A DNA stretch of 64,000 nt, taken from positions 1,178,001 through 1,242,000 of the forward strand of contig JASGJW010000001.1 of assembly GCA_047601145.1 (NCBI GenBank). Reading direction: 5' to 3'. The translations under genes and the position numbers were made by a program. Source of the stretch: UBA7672 sp047601145 (GTDB lineage: Bacteria; Pseudomonadota; Alphaproteobacteria; Caulobacterales; Hyphomonadaceae). Below the pieces are notes generated by a model. It was not told the origin of the DNA, searched no databases, and saw nothing but the letters and a program-made list of their open reading frames with translations. Positions 23,905-33,220 of this stretch are shown piece by piece (within the stretch, counting starts at the first letter, position 1; every line of letters starts with the position of its first letter).

Positions 23905-25929
23905 ATGTCTCGCCCGATTACCCTCACTGCCCTGGGGCTGGTGCTTGCCCTGGCGGCTGCCAGCTGCGCCCAGCAGGGCCCGTCCGGAACCGAAGCTTCG
24001 GTCGCCGCCCCGATGGCGACGGTTGCCGACCGCGCCGACAACTTCCGCCTCGTGACGGCGGACGGCTTCGCGAAGGAGCTCTATCGCTACAAGGACGCCC
24101 CGGCCGTCGTGCTCGTGATGCACGGGGCGGGCAGCGCCGAGATCGCCAAGACGGCGCCGGAACTCGCCAAGCTCCAGGCGACCTACAAGGCCAAGGGCGT
24201 CGAGTTCTTCATGATCAACTCGAACCCGGAAGACACGCGCGAAGCCATGCTGGCTGACGCGGCGAAGAACGGCATCACGATGCCGATCCTCCAGGACGAC
24301 AACCAGCTGGTTGGCGAACAGCTCGGCGCGACGCGCGTCGGCGAGACCTTCGTGCTCGATCCGAAATCTTGGAAGATCGCCTATCATGGCCCGGCTTCAG
24401 CCGACGCCATCGACGCCGTCATCTCGGGCAAGGCACCGGCTGTACAGTCGGTCGCCTCGAAAGGCGAAGTGATCGCATTCCCGGGCCGCTCGGCCTCTGC
24501 GAAAGCCGGTTACGCCAAGATCTCGTACTCGCAGACGATCGCGCCGATGATCGAAGAGAAGTGCATTGCCTGCCACGAGCAGGGCGGCATCGCGCCGTTC
24601 GCCTTCGACGGCTATGAGAAGGTGAAGACCTTCGCGCCGATGATGCGCGAAGCGATCCGCACCGACCGCATGCCGCCGTGGGACGTCGATCCGCACGTGG
24701 GCAAGTTCAAGGACGACAAGTCGCTGTCGGCTGACCAGATCAAGACGCTGGTTCACTGGATCGAAGCCGGCGCTCCGCGCGGCGATGGGCCGGACCGCCT
24801 CGCCGACGTGAAGCACGTCGCGCAGGAGTGGCCGCTCGGCAAGCCGGACCTGATCGTCGACATTCCGAAATACACGATCCCGGCGACGGGCTATGTCGAC
24901 TATCAGTATCCGACGATCCCGAACCCGCTGAAAGAAGGCCAGTGGCTGAAAGCGGCGACGGCGAAAGTCTCGCAGCGCCAGGCCGTGCACCACATCCTCG
25001 GCGGCGTTATCCCGGAAGGCCAGACCACCAAGGGCATGCAGGGCTGGGGCGGCTCCATCGGCGGCTACACCGTCGGCATGGAATCGACCGTTGCCCCCAA
25101 GGGCATCGGCTCGTGGATCGCTCCGGGCGGCCAGTTCGCCTACCAGATGCACTACACGCCGTTCGGCAAGGAAGTGGTCTCGGCCGAGCAGATCGGTCTC
25201 TACTTCTACAAGAACGGCGAGAAGCCTGAGCTGATCATGCGCGAGACGCCGCTGGTCAACCAGTTCATCACGATCCCGGCCAACGATCCGGCGCACAAGG
25301 AAACCGCGTACTTCAACTTCCCGAAGGATGCGATCCTGCACACCGCCGTCGTGCACGCTCACTATCGCGGCACGTACTCGAAGCTGGAAATCCTCTATCC
25401 GACCGGCAAGCGTGAGACGATCCTCAACGTGCCGTTCTACGACTTCAACTGGCAGCGCATGTACGAGTTCGAAAAGCCGATCAACATTCCGGCCGGCTCG
25501 AAAGTGATCGCGACCTACATCTACGACAACTCGAAGCGGAACCCGGCCAACCCGGACCCGAACAAGGAAATCGTGTGGGGCGACCAGTCGTTCGAGGAAA
25601 TGTTCTACACCTCGCTGCGCTACCGCTGGGCCGACGAGACCGTCGAGAAGCAGACGAACTACGACCAGCTGCTCAACAAGACGCGCCTCATGGGCATGAT
25701 GGACACGAACCTGGACGACAAGCTGCAGAAGAACGAACTGCGCGGCCAGTTCGCCCAGCTCGCCGCCGGCCCCGGCCGGTTCGAGATGGCCGACGCCAAC
25801 CATGACGGCGGTATCGACCAGGGCGAACTCGATAACGTCCTCAAGATGATGCAGCAGATGCGCAAACCGGCGGCGCCGGCTGCGGATGCTGCTCCGGCGG
25901 CGGCTCCGAAGAGCGGCGGCGGTCAGTAA
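23905..25929 (+). CDS. multidomain lipoprotein: redoxin fold, haem c, copper monooxygenase-like module and EF-hands
   Basis: Encodes 674 residues. Order: lipobox-like signal (Cys 21); a peroxiredoxin/thioredoxin-like domain (about 45-180) with no Cys at all; a c-type haem site EKCIACHEQG (C220, C223, H224) with a possible distal Met in RMPPWD; then a region matching ascorbate-dependent type II copper monooxygenases, with His pairs at AVHHILGG (H362, H363), MHYTPFG (H416), VVHAHYRG (H484, H486) and a Met in FEEMFY (M566); then two canonical 12-residue EF-hand loops (D600-E611, D630-E641) and an Ala/Pro tail. The copper ligand set equals that of the peptidylglycine hydroxylating fold. Activity is not proven. 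A terminator follows. Confidence 0.85.
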   Translation: MSRPITLTALGLVLALAAASCAQQGPSGTEASVAAPMATVADRADNFRLVTADGFAKELYRYKDAPAVVLVMHGAGSAEIAKTAPELAKLQATYKAKGVEFFMINSNPEDTREAMLADAAKNGITMPILQDDNQLVGEQLGATRVGETFVLDPKSWKIAYHGPASADAIDAVISGKAPAVQSVASKGEVIAFPGRSASAKAGYAKISYSQTIAPMIEEKCIACHEQGGIAPFAFDGYEKVKTFAPMMREAIRTDRMPPWDVDPHVGKFKDDKSLSADQIKTLVHWIEAGAPRGDGPDRLADVKHVAQEWPLGKPDLIVDIPKYTIPATGYVDYQYPTIPNPLKEGQWLKAATAKVSQRQAVHHILGGVIPEGQTTKGMQGWGGSIGGYTVGMESTVAPKGIGSWIAPGGQFAYQMHYTPFGKEVVSAEQIGLYFYKNGEKPELIMRETPLVNQFITIPANDPAHKETAYFNFPKDAILHTAVVHAHYRGTYSKLEILYPTGKRETILNVPFYDFNWQRMYEFEKPINIPAGSKVIATYIYDNSKRNPANPDPNKEIVWGDQSFEEMFYTSLRYRWADETVEKQTNYDQLLNKTRLMGMMDTNLDDKLQKNELRGQFAQLAAGPGRFEMADANHDGGIDQGELDNVLKMMQQMRKPAAPAADAAPAAAPKSGGGQ

Positions 25930-25965
25930 TCCACGCGTGGAGTGATCTCTCCGAAGTAACTGAAG

Positions 25966-25992
25966 CGCCCCGGCCAAAAGCCGGGGCGTTTT
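25966..25992 (+). terminator. rho-independent terminator of the multidomain lipoprotein gene
   Basis: CGCCCCGGC (25966-25974), loop CAAAA, GCCGGGGCG (25980-25988), then TTTT. A nine-base perfect stem with a T run, 37 bases after the stop. Confidence 0.85.
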
Positions 25993-26090
25993 GCATTTGT
26001 GGCCTGACGTCGCGTTGTGGCGCATCCGGCGCTCTGGCGGGATCGCTGTGTCTCGCTATCCTCGATCCAAACAGATTGGGGAGACATCGC

Positions 26091-27710
26091 ATGGTCCGGA
26101 TTATTGGCCTGGTTTCGCTCGTGGCGCTGCTGGGCGCGTGCGAGGCGGAGAAGAAGCCGGTGACGTACGAGGTCACCGAGTTCATCAAGCCCTCGCCCTT
26201 CCATGGACTGCACGGGCTCGCCATCGAGGCGGACGGGACGGTGCTGGCGGGCAGCGTGGTCGGGCAGGCGATCTATGCTGTCGATCCGAAAACGGGGACG
26301 GTAACCGAACGCATCGGACCGCCTGACGGCATGGCGGACGACATCGCCTTCGGACCCGACGGCGTGATGGCGTGGACGGGATACCTGACCGGAAAAGTGT
26401 TCGTGCAGGAGAAGGGCGGGACGCCTCGCATGGTGTCGTCAGGCCTGCCTGGCTCGAACTCGCTGGCCTTCACGAAGGACGGCAAGCTTTACATGACGCA
26501 GGTCTTCCTCGGCGATGCGCTGTATGAAGTCGACTGGAGGGGCACGGGCGGGGCGCGCCTTATCCGGAAGGATCTCGGCGGGCTCAACGGATTCGAGATC
26601 GGGCCGGACGGCATGATCTACGGGCCGCTCTGGTTCAAGCACGCGATCGTCAAGGTCGATCCGAAGGACGGCAAGGACACGGTCGTCGCCGATGGCTTCC
26701 AGATTCCGGCGGCGGCGAACTTCGGTCCGGACGGCAATCTCTACGCGATCGACACCAAGACCGGAGAAGTGAAGCGCATCGACATGAAGACCAAAGCTGT
26801 ATCGGTGATCGCGACACTGCCGCCGGCGCTGGACAATCTCGCGATCGCGCCTGACGGGACGATCTATGTCTCCAACATGGCGGAAGCGTCGATCTTCGAG
26901 GTGAAGCCGGACACGGGCGCAGTGCGTACGGTGGTGAGCGGGCCGCTGGCGACGCCGACGGATCTGGCGATTACCGAAGACGCCGATGGCGAGAAGCTGC
27001 ACGTGGCGGACGTGTTCGCCTATCGCGTCATAAACACGGCCGACGGGAAGATCACCGATCCGCTGCGCATGTACCGCGACGAGACCGACAACCAGCTCGG
27101 CGTTGGCGCCGGCAAGTCGAAAGTGCTGATCACCAGCTGGGCGGCGGGCATGGTGCAGGTCATCGACCGCGCGACGGGCAAGGCCGTGATGCACCATGGC
27201 TACACGGCGCCGAGCGATGCGCTGGAGCTGGCGGACGGGCGGCTGATCGTGCTGGAGGCGGCGACGGGCAACATCCGGCTGCTCGGCGAGGGCGACACGC
27301 CGGGCGAGGTGCTGGTTGGCGGCCTGAAATTCCCCGTGGCGATGGTCGAGGCGGCGGACGGCAAGCTCTATGTGACGGAGACGGGCGGTACGCTTCAGCT
27401 GGTCGACCTGGCGGCGAAGACGCTGAAGCCGGCGCTGGAGGGGCTCGCGGGGCCGGAAGGCGTTGATGTCGGAACAGATGGTCGCGTCTATGTCGCCGAA
27501 GCCGGAGCAGGGCGGTTGATAGCGTTCGATCCCAAGGACGGTTCGAAAGCCGTGCTGGCCGAGGGTCTCAAGACGGGCTTCCCGGCGGCCGAGGGCACAT
27601 TGCCGGCCTATCTGACCACAGGCGTTGCCGTCTCGAAGAAGGACGGGGCGGTCTATGTTTCCTCAGACATCACCAACGCGATCTACAAGGTCGCGCCATC
27701 GCAAAAATAG
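26091..27710 (+). CDS. beta-propeller lipoprotein (SMP-30/gluconolactonase-like or NHL-type)
   Basis: Encodes 539 residues from ATG 26091 (a TTG five codons upstream is the other choice; GGGGAG fits ATG). The lipobox is VALLGAC. The body is a repeated blade pattern of about 45 residues, each with a DG(T/R/K)-(I/L/V)Y core such as GLAIEADGTVLAG, GPDGNLYAIDTKTG, APDGTIYVSNMAEA, AADGKLYVTETGG and GTDGRVYVAEAGAG. Two consecutive propellers fit the length. Members bind or hydrolyse small ligands at a metal in the centre; which is unknown here. Confidence 0.8.
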   Translation: MVRIIGLVSLVALLGACEAEKKPVTYEVTEFIKPSPFHGLHGLAIEADGTVLAGSVVGQAIYAVDPKTGTVTERIGPPDGMADDIAFGPDGVMAWTGYLTGKVFVQEKGGTPRMVSSGLPGSNSLAFTKDGKLYMTQVFLGDALYEVDWRGTGGARLIRKDLGGLNGFEIGPDGMIYGPLWFKHAIVKVDPKDGKDTVVADGFQIPAAANFGPDGNLYAIDTKTGEVKRIDMKTKAVSVIATLPPALDNLAIAPDGTIYVSNMAEASIFEVKPDTGAVRTVVSGPLATPTDLAITEDADGEKLHVADVFAYRVINTADGKITDPLRMYRDETDNQLGVGAGKSKVLITSWAAGMVQVIDRATGKAVMHHGYTAPSDALELADGRLIVLEAATGNIRLLGEGDTPGEVLVGGLKFPVAMVEAADGKLYVTETGGTLQLVDLAAKTLKPALEGLAGPEGVDVGTDGRVYVAEAGAGRLIAFDPKDGSKAVLAEGLKTGFPAAEGTLPAYLTTGVAVSKKDGAVYVSSDITNAIYKVAPSQK

Positions 27711-27775
27711 TGGCGCGCAAGAATGTCGGGTCGGATGGGGGATGTGCGTCCTAGGGGCGTAAAAGGAGGAAATCC

Positions 27776-28216
27776 ATGCGCTTCATGATGCTGATGTATC
27801 CCGGCCCACAGGCCGAAACCGAGACGAACCCGGTGCCGCCGGGGCCGGAGGGCCAGAAGCTCCTGCACGACATGATGGCGTTCAACCAGCGCATGGTGGA
27901 TGCGGGCATCATGCTGGGCGGAGAAGGCCTGCAGCCCACGCGCAAGGGCGCGCGGGTGAAGTATCAGGGCGGCGGCAAGACGATCGTGGTCGACGGGCCG
28001 TTCACGGAGACCAAGGAAGTCCTCGGCGGCTACTGGATCATCGAGGTCCCCAGCCTCGCCGAGGCTGTCGCCTGGGCGCGACAGGCGCCTTGCCCGGCCG
28101 GCGAGTTCGTCGAGATCCGCCCCGTCTATGGCCCGGAAGATTTCGGCGAGGAAGCCGCGAAGATCGAGCGCGCGCAGATGGCCCAGATGGAAGCGCAGGC
28201 GAAGACGCGCGGCTAG
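27776..28216 (+). CDS. YciI-related (YCII/DGPF domain) protein
   Basis: Encodes 146 residues. It has the family start MRFMMLMY and the hallmark IVVDGPFTETKEVLGGYWIIE, plus CPAGEFVEIRPVY. YCII proteins are small ferredoxin-like barrels, often paired with sigma-70-like ECF factors, which are not present here. The ribosome site AAGGAGGA is one of the strongest in the window. Its stop TAG overlaps the stop of the convergent CocE gene in one CTAG. Confidence 0.92.
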   Translation: MRFMMLMYPGPQAETETNPVPPGPEGQKLLHDMMAFNQRMVDAGIMLGGEGLQPTRKGARVKYQGGGKTIVVDGPFTETKEVLGGYWIIEVPSLAEAVAWARQAPCPAGEFVEIRPVYGPEDFGEEAAKIERAQMAQMEAQAKTRG

Positions 28217-30285
28217 ATCAGGTCGCGCGGGATGTCCGTCGTGTGGGTGCGGGTGAAGATTTCTTGCCCGCCCGACATGGCGCGCAATGTCTCGATGAGA
28301 TGGAAGGATGTGGCGCTGGACGTGAGGTCGTAGGAAGCCTCGATCGCGCAATCCCAGTCGCCGCGCTTCCAGGTCGAGCGGGTCTTCTGGCTCCAGCGGG
28401 CGGAGAGTGGCCTGCCGGGGCTTATACTGCAGGATTCATCGCCACCGGAGGAGAGTTCGGTTCCTGCGCCTGCAACGGGATAGGGCGTGGGTTCCGTTGT
28501 GCTGCTGAGGATGACACGACCGTCGATCTGGATCGCCCTCAGCCCCTTGCTTTCTGGCGGACTGGCGTCGTTGCCCTGCTGGATAGGAAAGGGAGCGGGC
28601 GTTGCTTCCGGCGTGCGGACGGGGAGCGTGAGCGTCGAGACACCCGTGGGCAGGGTAAGCGTAGGCGTCACAGGTGAGGGCCAGAGCATCGGCCAGAAGC
28701 TCTCCGAGATGGCAAGGCGGATGCGCGAGCCCGCGTTGAAGCGATGGGCGATAGCGCGTAAGTCGAGCGGGACCGTATAGGTGTGGCCGGGTTCGAGCGG
28801 CCTGGGGTCGCTCATGGAGTCGCGTCGTGTGAGGTTGAGCGCGGCCCAGGTGACGAGCCAGCTCTTGCCGTCGGGGCGAACTTCGCTGAGGCGGACGAAG
28901 ACATTCGCGATGGGCTGGTCGGAGGCGAGGTGCAAGGTGAGGCGCGGTGCGCCTGCAATCTCGACGGGCTCGCTGAGCGGCGGGGTATCAAAGACTGTCG
29001 ACAGCTTGTCATCGGCCGATTGCTCGGCGGGCAGGCGATCGAGCCATTCGGGCTTGGTCATGCCGATGAGGTCACTGTCGCGATGAACGATGTCGGCGCT
29101 TCTTGCCGGCTGGAGCGCGAGGGCCGAGCTGTTGAGATACCAGCGTTGCGGGTTGGTGCGCACGGGCCAGTGATCCTCGGCGATCCAGCGGCCGGGTATG
29201 GGGCCGCCCTGCGAGGCGGTGGCGTCGGGCATGAAGAGGCGGACGCGTGGCTCGTCCATGATGCCGGTCGCTTCGCCCATCAGCCAGTGGCGCCACCAGC
29301 GGACTTCCTCGTGCGCCCAGTCGAGGCCCTGTGGTGCGGTGTAGGGATAAGTGTGGCCCCAGGGGCCGATCAGCGCCTTGGTCGGCGTGCGAAGCTTCTC
29401 TGCCAGTCGCAGGATGGAAACGGCGTAGGTGTCGCTCCAGCCGCTGACGAGATAGGCAGGAATGTTGATGTCCGACGGCTTCTCGAAAACGGAGCCGCGT
29501 TTCCAGTAGGCGTCCTCGCGCTGATGCTGCAGCCATGTGGCGAGGATGGGCGGCGCCGCCTCGAGGCGCTGGCGCCAGAGATCGCGCCAGTTGTCGCCGG
29601 CGAGGGAAGGATCGGGCGGGCCGGCCATCACCTTCTTGAACAGCACGCCCCACTGGAAATTGGTGCGGCCGAGGCCGCCGCCGACATAGTGGGCGTCGTC
29701 GGTGTAACGGCGGTCGCAGGCGCACATCGGCATGATGGCCTTGAGCGCGGGCGGGCGGCGGGCTGCGACCTGCAGCGTATTTATGCCGCCCCACGAGATG
29801 CCGCGCATGCCGACGGAACGGTTGCACCAGTCCTGCTTTGCGATCCAGGCGATGGCTTCGACGCAGTCGGCGAGTTCGGCTTCGGAGTATTCGTCTGTGA
29901 TGACGCCTTCGGAATCGCCCGAACCACGCACGTCGAGACGGACGAAGGCGATGCCGGCCTTCGCGAGCGTCTCTCCCCACATGTCGTCATAGGGGCGGTA
30001 GAGGTCGTGCTTGCGATAGGGGATGCACTCGAGGACGGCGGGCGCGGCTACGCCATCCGGCAGCCACAGGCGGGCGGAGAGTTTGACGCCATCGCGCATG
30101 GGGATCGGTGTGTGCTCGATGACGCGGAAGGTGTGGGCGGGCGGCGGCGTCCAGGGCGTGGAGGCGCATCCGGCAGCCAAACCGGCGCCAGCGAGGATCA
30201 GCGTGCGGCGGTCAATGCTTGCGGAAATGGCGGCCTCCCCGGCGGACAACGCAAACAGTTTCCGCGATCCGTGTGCGAAATCCAT
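28213..30285 (-). CDS. CocE/NonD family (X-Pro dipeptidyl-peptidase-like) hydrolase, Tat-exported
   Basis: Encodes about 690 residues from ATG 30285 (ATG 30303 also fits; the frame is open far upstream but unsupported). A twin-arginine-type signal SIDRRTLILAGAG is followed by a possible lipobox AAGC. The alpha/beta-hydrolase core has LDVRGSGDSEG, nucleophile GISWGGINTL, WSDTYAVSIL and GPWGHTYPYTAP with the catalytic Asp/His, then a C-terminal jelly-roll (from about residue 440). Such enzymes cleave esters, amides or Xaa-Pro peptides. The N-terminus overlaps no other gene. Confidence 0.85.
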   Translation of the reverse strand: MDFAHGSRKLFALSAGEAAISASIDRRTLILAGAGLAAGCASTPWTPPPAHTFRVIEHTPIPMRDGVKLSARLWLPDGVAAPAVLECIPYRKHDLYRPYDDMWGETLAKAGIAFVRLDVRGSGDSEGVITDEYSEAELADCVEAIAWIAKQDWCNRSVGMRGISWGGINTLQVAARRPPALKAIMPMCACDRRYTDDAHYVGGGLGRTNFQWGVLFKKVMAGPPDPSLAGDNWRDLWRQRLEAAPPILATWLQHQREDAYWKRGSVFEKPSDINIPAYLVSGWSDTYAVSILRLAEKLRTPTKALIGPWGHTYPYTAPQGLDWAHEEVRWWRHWLMGEATGIMDEPRVRLFMPDATASQGGPIPGRWIAEDHWPVRTNPQRWYLNSSALALQPARSADIVHRDSDLIGMTKPEWLDRLPAEQSADDKLSTVFDTPPLSEPVEIAGAPRLTLHLASDQPIANVFVRLSEVRPDGKSWLVTWAALNLTRRDSMSDPRPLEPGHTYTVPLDLRAIAHRFNAGSRIRLAISESFWPMLWPSPVTPTLTLPTGVSTLTLPVRTPEATPAPFPIQQGNDASPPESKGLRAIQIDGRVILSSTTEPTPYPVAGAGTELSSGGDESCSISPGRPLSARWSQKTRSTWKRGDWDCAIEASYDLTSSATSFHLIETLRAMSGGQEIFTRTHTTDIPRDLI

Positions 30286-30404
30286 GGGAATTGCTTGCCC
30301 CATTCCGGGCCGTGAAGGGCGGGAACCCCGTTGGGGCGCCTTAGCCTTTCCCATGGGCCAAAAACGTCTATACGTGCCCGCCTCAGCGTAAAGGACACTG
30401 TCCC

Positions 30405-31643
30405 GTGACCGCAAAGCCAGCCTCTGCCGCCCAGACCGACACCGCCCTGCCGGTGACGATGGCCGACATCGAAGCGGCTGCAAAAGCGATTGAAGGGCAG
30501 ATCGAGCACACCCCGCTGCGCTATTCCCGCACGCTGTCGGAAATCACCGGCGCGCAGGTCTGGATCAAGTTCGAGAATTTGCAGTTCACCGCCTCGTTCA
30601 AGGAGCGCGGGGCGCTGAACAAGCTGCTGTCGCTGTCGAATTCGGAGAAGGCGGCGGGCGTCGTCGCCATGTCGGCCGGAAACCATGCGCAGGGCGTCGC
30701 TTTTCACGCCAGCCGGCTGGGCATTCCCTCGACCATCGTGATGCCCAAGGGCACGCCGTTCGTGAAGATCGAGCACACGCGTAATTTTGGCGCGAAGGTG
30801 ATCATCCACGGCGAGACGCTGGCGGACGCCGACGCGCATGCGCGCATGCTGGAGAAGGAGCAGAATCTCACCTTCGTTCACCCGTTCGACGACAGGCACG
30901 TCATTGCGGGGCAGGGAACGATCGGCCTCGAGATCATGGACGAACTCGCCGATTTCGACGCGATGATCATTTCGGTCGGCGGCGGGGGGCTTTCGGCGGG
31001 GGTTGCGACGGCCGTGAAGGCGCGCCGGCCTGCGGTTGCGATCTATGGCGTCGAGCCGGCGATGTATCCCTCGCTGTCGGCAGAATTGAAGGGCGAGGAG
31101 CCCCAAGTCGGCGGCGCCACCATCGCCGAAGGCATCGCGGTCAAGAAGGTCGGGCGGCTGACCGCCCAGATCCTCCGCGCTCTGATGGAGAAGGTTATCG
31201 TCGTTGGTGAGGATACGCTCGAGCGCGCGGTCACACTCTATGCAACCGTCGAGAAGTCGGTGGCGGAGGGCGCCGGCGCCGCCGGACTCGCGGCCCTGCT
31301 GGCCGAGCCGGAGCTGTTCAGAAACCGCAAGGTCGTCCTGATCCTGTCCGGCGGCAACATTGACACTCGCCTTCTGGCCTCCGTGCTGACGCGGTCTCTG
31401 GTGCGCGAGAAACGGATCACGTCGGTGCGCATCATCGGCAACGACCAGCCGGGCCTGCTGGCCAAGGTGTCGACGGTGATCGGCGACAATGGCGGCAACA
31501 TCATCGAGGTGTTCCACAACCGCCTGGCGCTCGACGTGCCGGCCAAGGGCGCGGAATTCGACATCACCATCGAGACCCGCGATGCCCTGCATACGCAGGA
31601 AATCATCGACGCCCTTACAAAAGCTGGGTTCCCGCCGCGCTAG
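30405..31643 (+). CDS. ilvA: threonine ammonia-lyase with C-terminal ACT domain
   Basis: Encodes 412 residues from GTG 30405. The fold-type II PLP site is TASFKERGA (K66), with SAGNHAQG as phosphate-binding neighbour, SVGGGGLSAGV near 190, and ILSGGNID at about 315. The C-terminal 80 residues form an ACT domain (IIGNDQPGLLAKVSTVIG). It deaminates threonine to 2-oxobutanoate, the first step towards isoleucine. Its length and single ACT domain match the one-C-terminal-domain ilvA class, between the biosynthetic IlvA and catabolic TdcB. Confidence 0.92.
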   Translation: MTAKPASAAQTDTALPVTMADIEAAAKAIEGQIEHTPLRYSRTLSEITGAQVWIKFENLQFTASFKERGALNKLLSLSNSEKAAGVVAMSAGNHAQGVAFHASRLGIPSTIVMPKGTPFVKIEHTRNFGAKVIIHGETLADADAHARMLEKEQNLTFVHPFDDRHVIAGQGTIGLEIMDELADFDAMIISVGGGGLSAGVATAVKARRPAVAIYGVEPAMYPSLSAELKGEEPQVGGATIAEGIAVKKVGRLTAQILRALMEKVIVVGEDTLERAVTLYATVEKSVAEGAGAAGLAALLAEPELFRNRKVVLILSGGNIDTRLLASVLTRSLVREKRITSVRIIGNDQPGLLAKVSTVIGDNGGNIIEVFHNRLALDVPAKGAEFDITIETRDALHTQEIIDALTKAGFPPR

Positions 31644-31749
31644 ATACGGGTTTTCCGCCGGTTTGGGCCCTCTCAGGATGGTGAGGGATGGCCCCTCGCC
31701 CCGGGCAAAAAGCGGTGCTAACAGGCTCCCTCGAATAGGGAGTTCCCGT

Positions 31750-32715
31750 ATGATCCGTATCGTGCTCGCCGCGATGGCCGCACTGGCCCTCAGCGCCTGC
31801 AATCCTTCGGTCAAGGCTGATCCGGCGGATCCGTGGAAGACCCTGCTGCCTTGGAATCACAGCTGGGCCGAAGTCCAGAAACTGCCGAACGGCGTCGAAT
31901 ACATCGTGCTCAAGAAGGGCGACGGCAAAGGTGACACGCCCAAGGCCATCGACCAGGTCGAGGTCAACTATGACGGCCGCCTCGCTGAGAACGGCCTCAA
32001 GTTCGACAGCTCCTATGACCGCAACGAGCCGGCCACTTTCCAGCTCAATGGCGTGATCCCCGGCTGGACCGAAGGCCTGCAGAAGATGCACGTCGGCGAC
32101 GTGTTCATGTTCTGGATCCCGTGGAAGGAAGCCTATGGCGCGGACGGCCGTGGCGCCGAGATCCCGCCGAAAGCCGACCTGATGTTCAAGGTCGAGCTGC
32201 TGAAGATCATGCCGGCGATTACGTCGGACGACAAAGCCTGGGCGAAGGTGACGCCGTGGCCGACCGGATCGGCCGACGTGGTGCGCCGCCCCTCGGGCCT
32301 CGAATACCTCCCGGTGCGCAATGGCGACAGCAACACCGCGACGCCGGGCGACAAGGATGAAGTGATCGTGCACCTCCAGGGCCGCCTCGAGACGGTCGAC
32401 AAGGAAGAGGGTGACACGCCGGAAGACATCCGCCATCGCTCGATCGTAGTCGACACGTTCGAGATGCAGGAGCCGGCTTCCTTCCCGGTCGACGGTCTCA
32501 CGCCGGGCTGGAGCGAGCTTGTGAAGCTGATGCACAAGGGCGATCGCTGGATGGTGCGCATGCCGCCGGGCCTGATGTACGGCCATGAAGGCGACGGTCG
32601 CGTTCCGGCCGATGCGACTGTTATCTACGAGGTCCAGCTCGAGGACTTCGCCCCGCAGACCCAGCCGGGCGCTGCGCCTCCGACGCCGACCGGAACCGGC
32701 CAGGCGCCGCACTAA
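31750..32715 (+). CDS. tandem FKBP-type peptidyl-prolyl isomerase, lipoprotein
   Basis: Encodes 321 residues. The lipobox LSAC (Cys 17) is followed by two FKBP domains. The first (about residues 50-155) has VNYDGRLAENGLKFDSSYD, GVIPGWTEGLQKMHVGD and IPWKEAYGADG; the second (about 170-300) has GLTPGWSELVKLMHKGDRWMVRMPPGLMYG. The second has an 18-residue acidic insertion before its Asp region (KEEGDTPEDI). Such proteins are periplasmic or surface foldases. The tail is Pro/Gly-rich. Confidence 0.9.
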   Translation: MIRIVLAAMAALALSACNPSVKADPADPWKTLLPWNHSWAEVQKLPNGVEYIVLKKGDGKGDTPKAIDQVEVNYDGRLAENGLKFDSSYDRNEPATFQLNGVIPGWTEGLQKMHVGDVFMFWIPWKEAYGADGRGAEIPPKADLMFKVELLKIMPAITSDDKAWAKVTPWPTGSADVVRRPSGLEYLPVRNGDSNTATPGDKDEVIVHLQGRLETVDKEEGDTPEDIRHRSIVVDTFEMQEPASFPVDGLTPGWSELVKLMHKGDRWMVRMPPGLMYGHEGDGRVPADATVIYEVQLEDFAPQTQPGAAPPTPTGTGQAPH

Positions 32716-32721
32716 GAGGAC

Positions 32722-33153
32722 CTAGCGCGAGACTGCGCCCATGCCGCGGCCAACCGCGGGGCGCAGGCTCATGCGCGCTGTCCAACGCGCCACGTTGGGG
32801 TGGGCGCCAAGCGCATCGGCCTGCAGGACAATGAGCGGATACATCATCATGTCCGCGACGGTGTAAGCGCCGAGGATGAACTCCCTGTCCGCGAGCTGCG
32901 CCTCGAGCGCATCGAGGCCGGGCGGGGTCTTCGACAGCCAGGGAGCCGCTTCCTCGGCATGGGGCAGGAAGCGATTGGTCTTGCGGGCCAGCGCCATCAG
33001 CACGTTGTTCGCGCCGGGCAGGCGGGCATTGCCGACGACCGTCAGCGGGAGAGGCGCGCGCGCGGGCGCGATCGCATAGTCGAGGAACATCTCCTCGAGC
33101 GCGATGCCGATGGCCTGCGTGTCGGGGCCCGTGCCTGCGTGGAACTCGATCAT
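32722..33153 (-). CDS. short glutathione S-transferase-like protein
   Basis: Encodes 143 residues, against about 200-230 for full GSTs. The C-terminal helical domain is recognisable, with the N-capping region FILGAYTVADMMMYPLIVLQ and a helix ending LRPAVGRGM. The N-terminal thioredoxin half is shortened to about 45 residues (MIEFHAGTGPDTQAIGIALEEMFLDY) and lacks the usual SNAIL/TRAP motif. Without it, glutathione binding is doubtful. It could be a regulatory or degenerate member. Confidence 0.7.
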   Translation of the reverse strand: MIEFHAGTGPDTQAIGIALEEMFLDYAIAPARAPLPLTVVGNARLPGANNVLMALARKTNRFLPHAEEAAPWLSKTPPGLDALEAQLADREFILGAYTVADMMMYPLIVLQADALGAHPNVARWTARMSLRPAVGRGMGAVSR

Positions 33154-33220
33154 GTATCTGCCCGAAGTTCTGGTGAGGCCTATCTAGGCTGCGGCGAGGG
33201 GGATGGGCTAGCCTTCGGGC

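Noticed and set aside
24397..26025. 542-codon minus-strand frame opposite the multidomain lipoprotein
   Set aside because: It is a composition shadow of a gene with clear motifs, and it crosses that gene's terminator.
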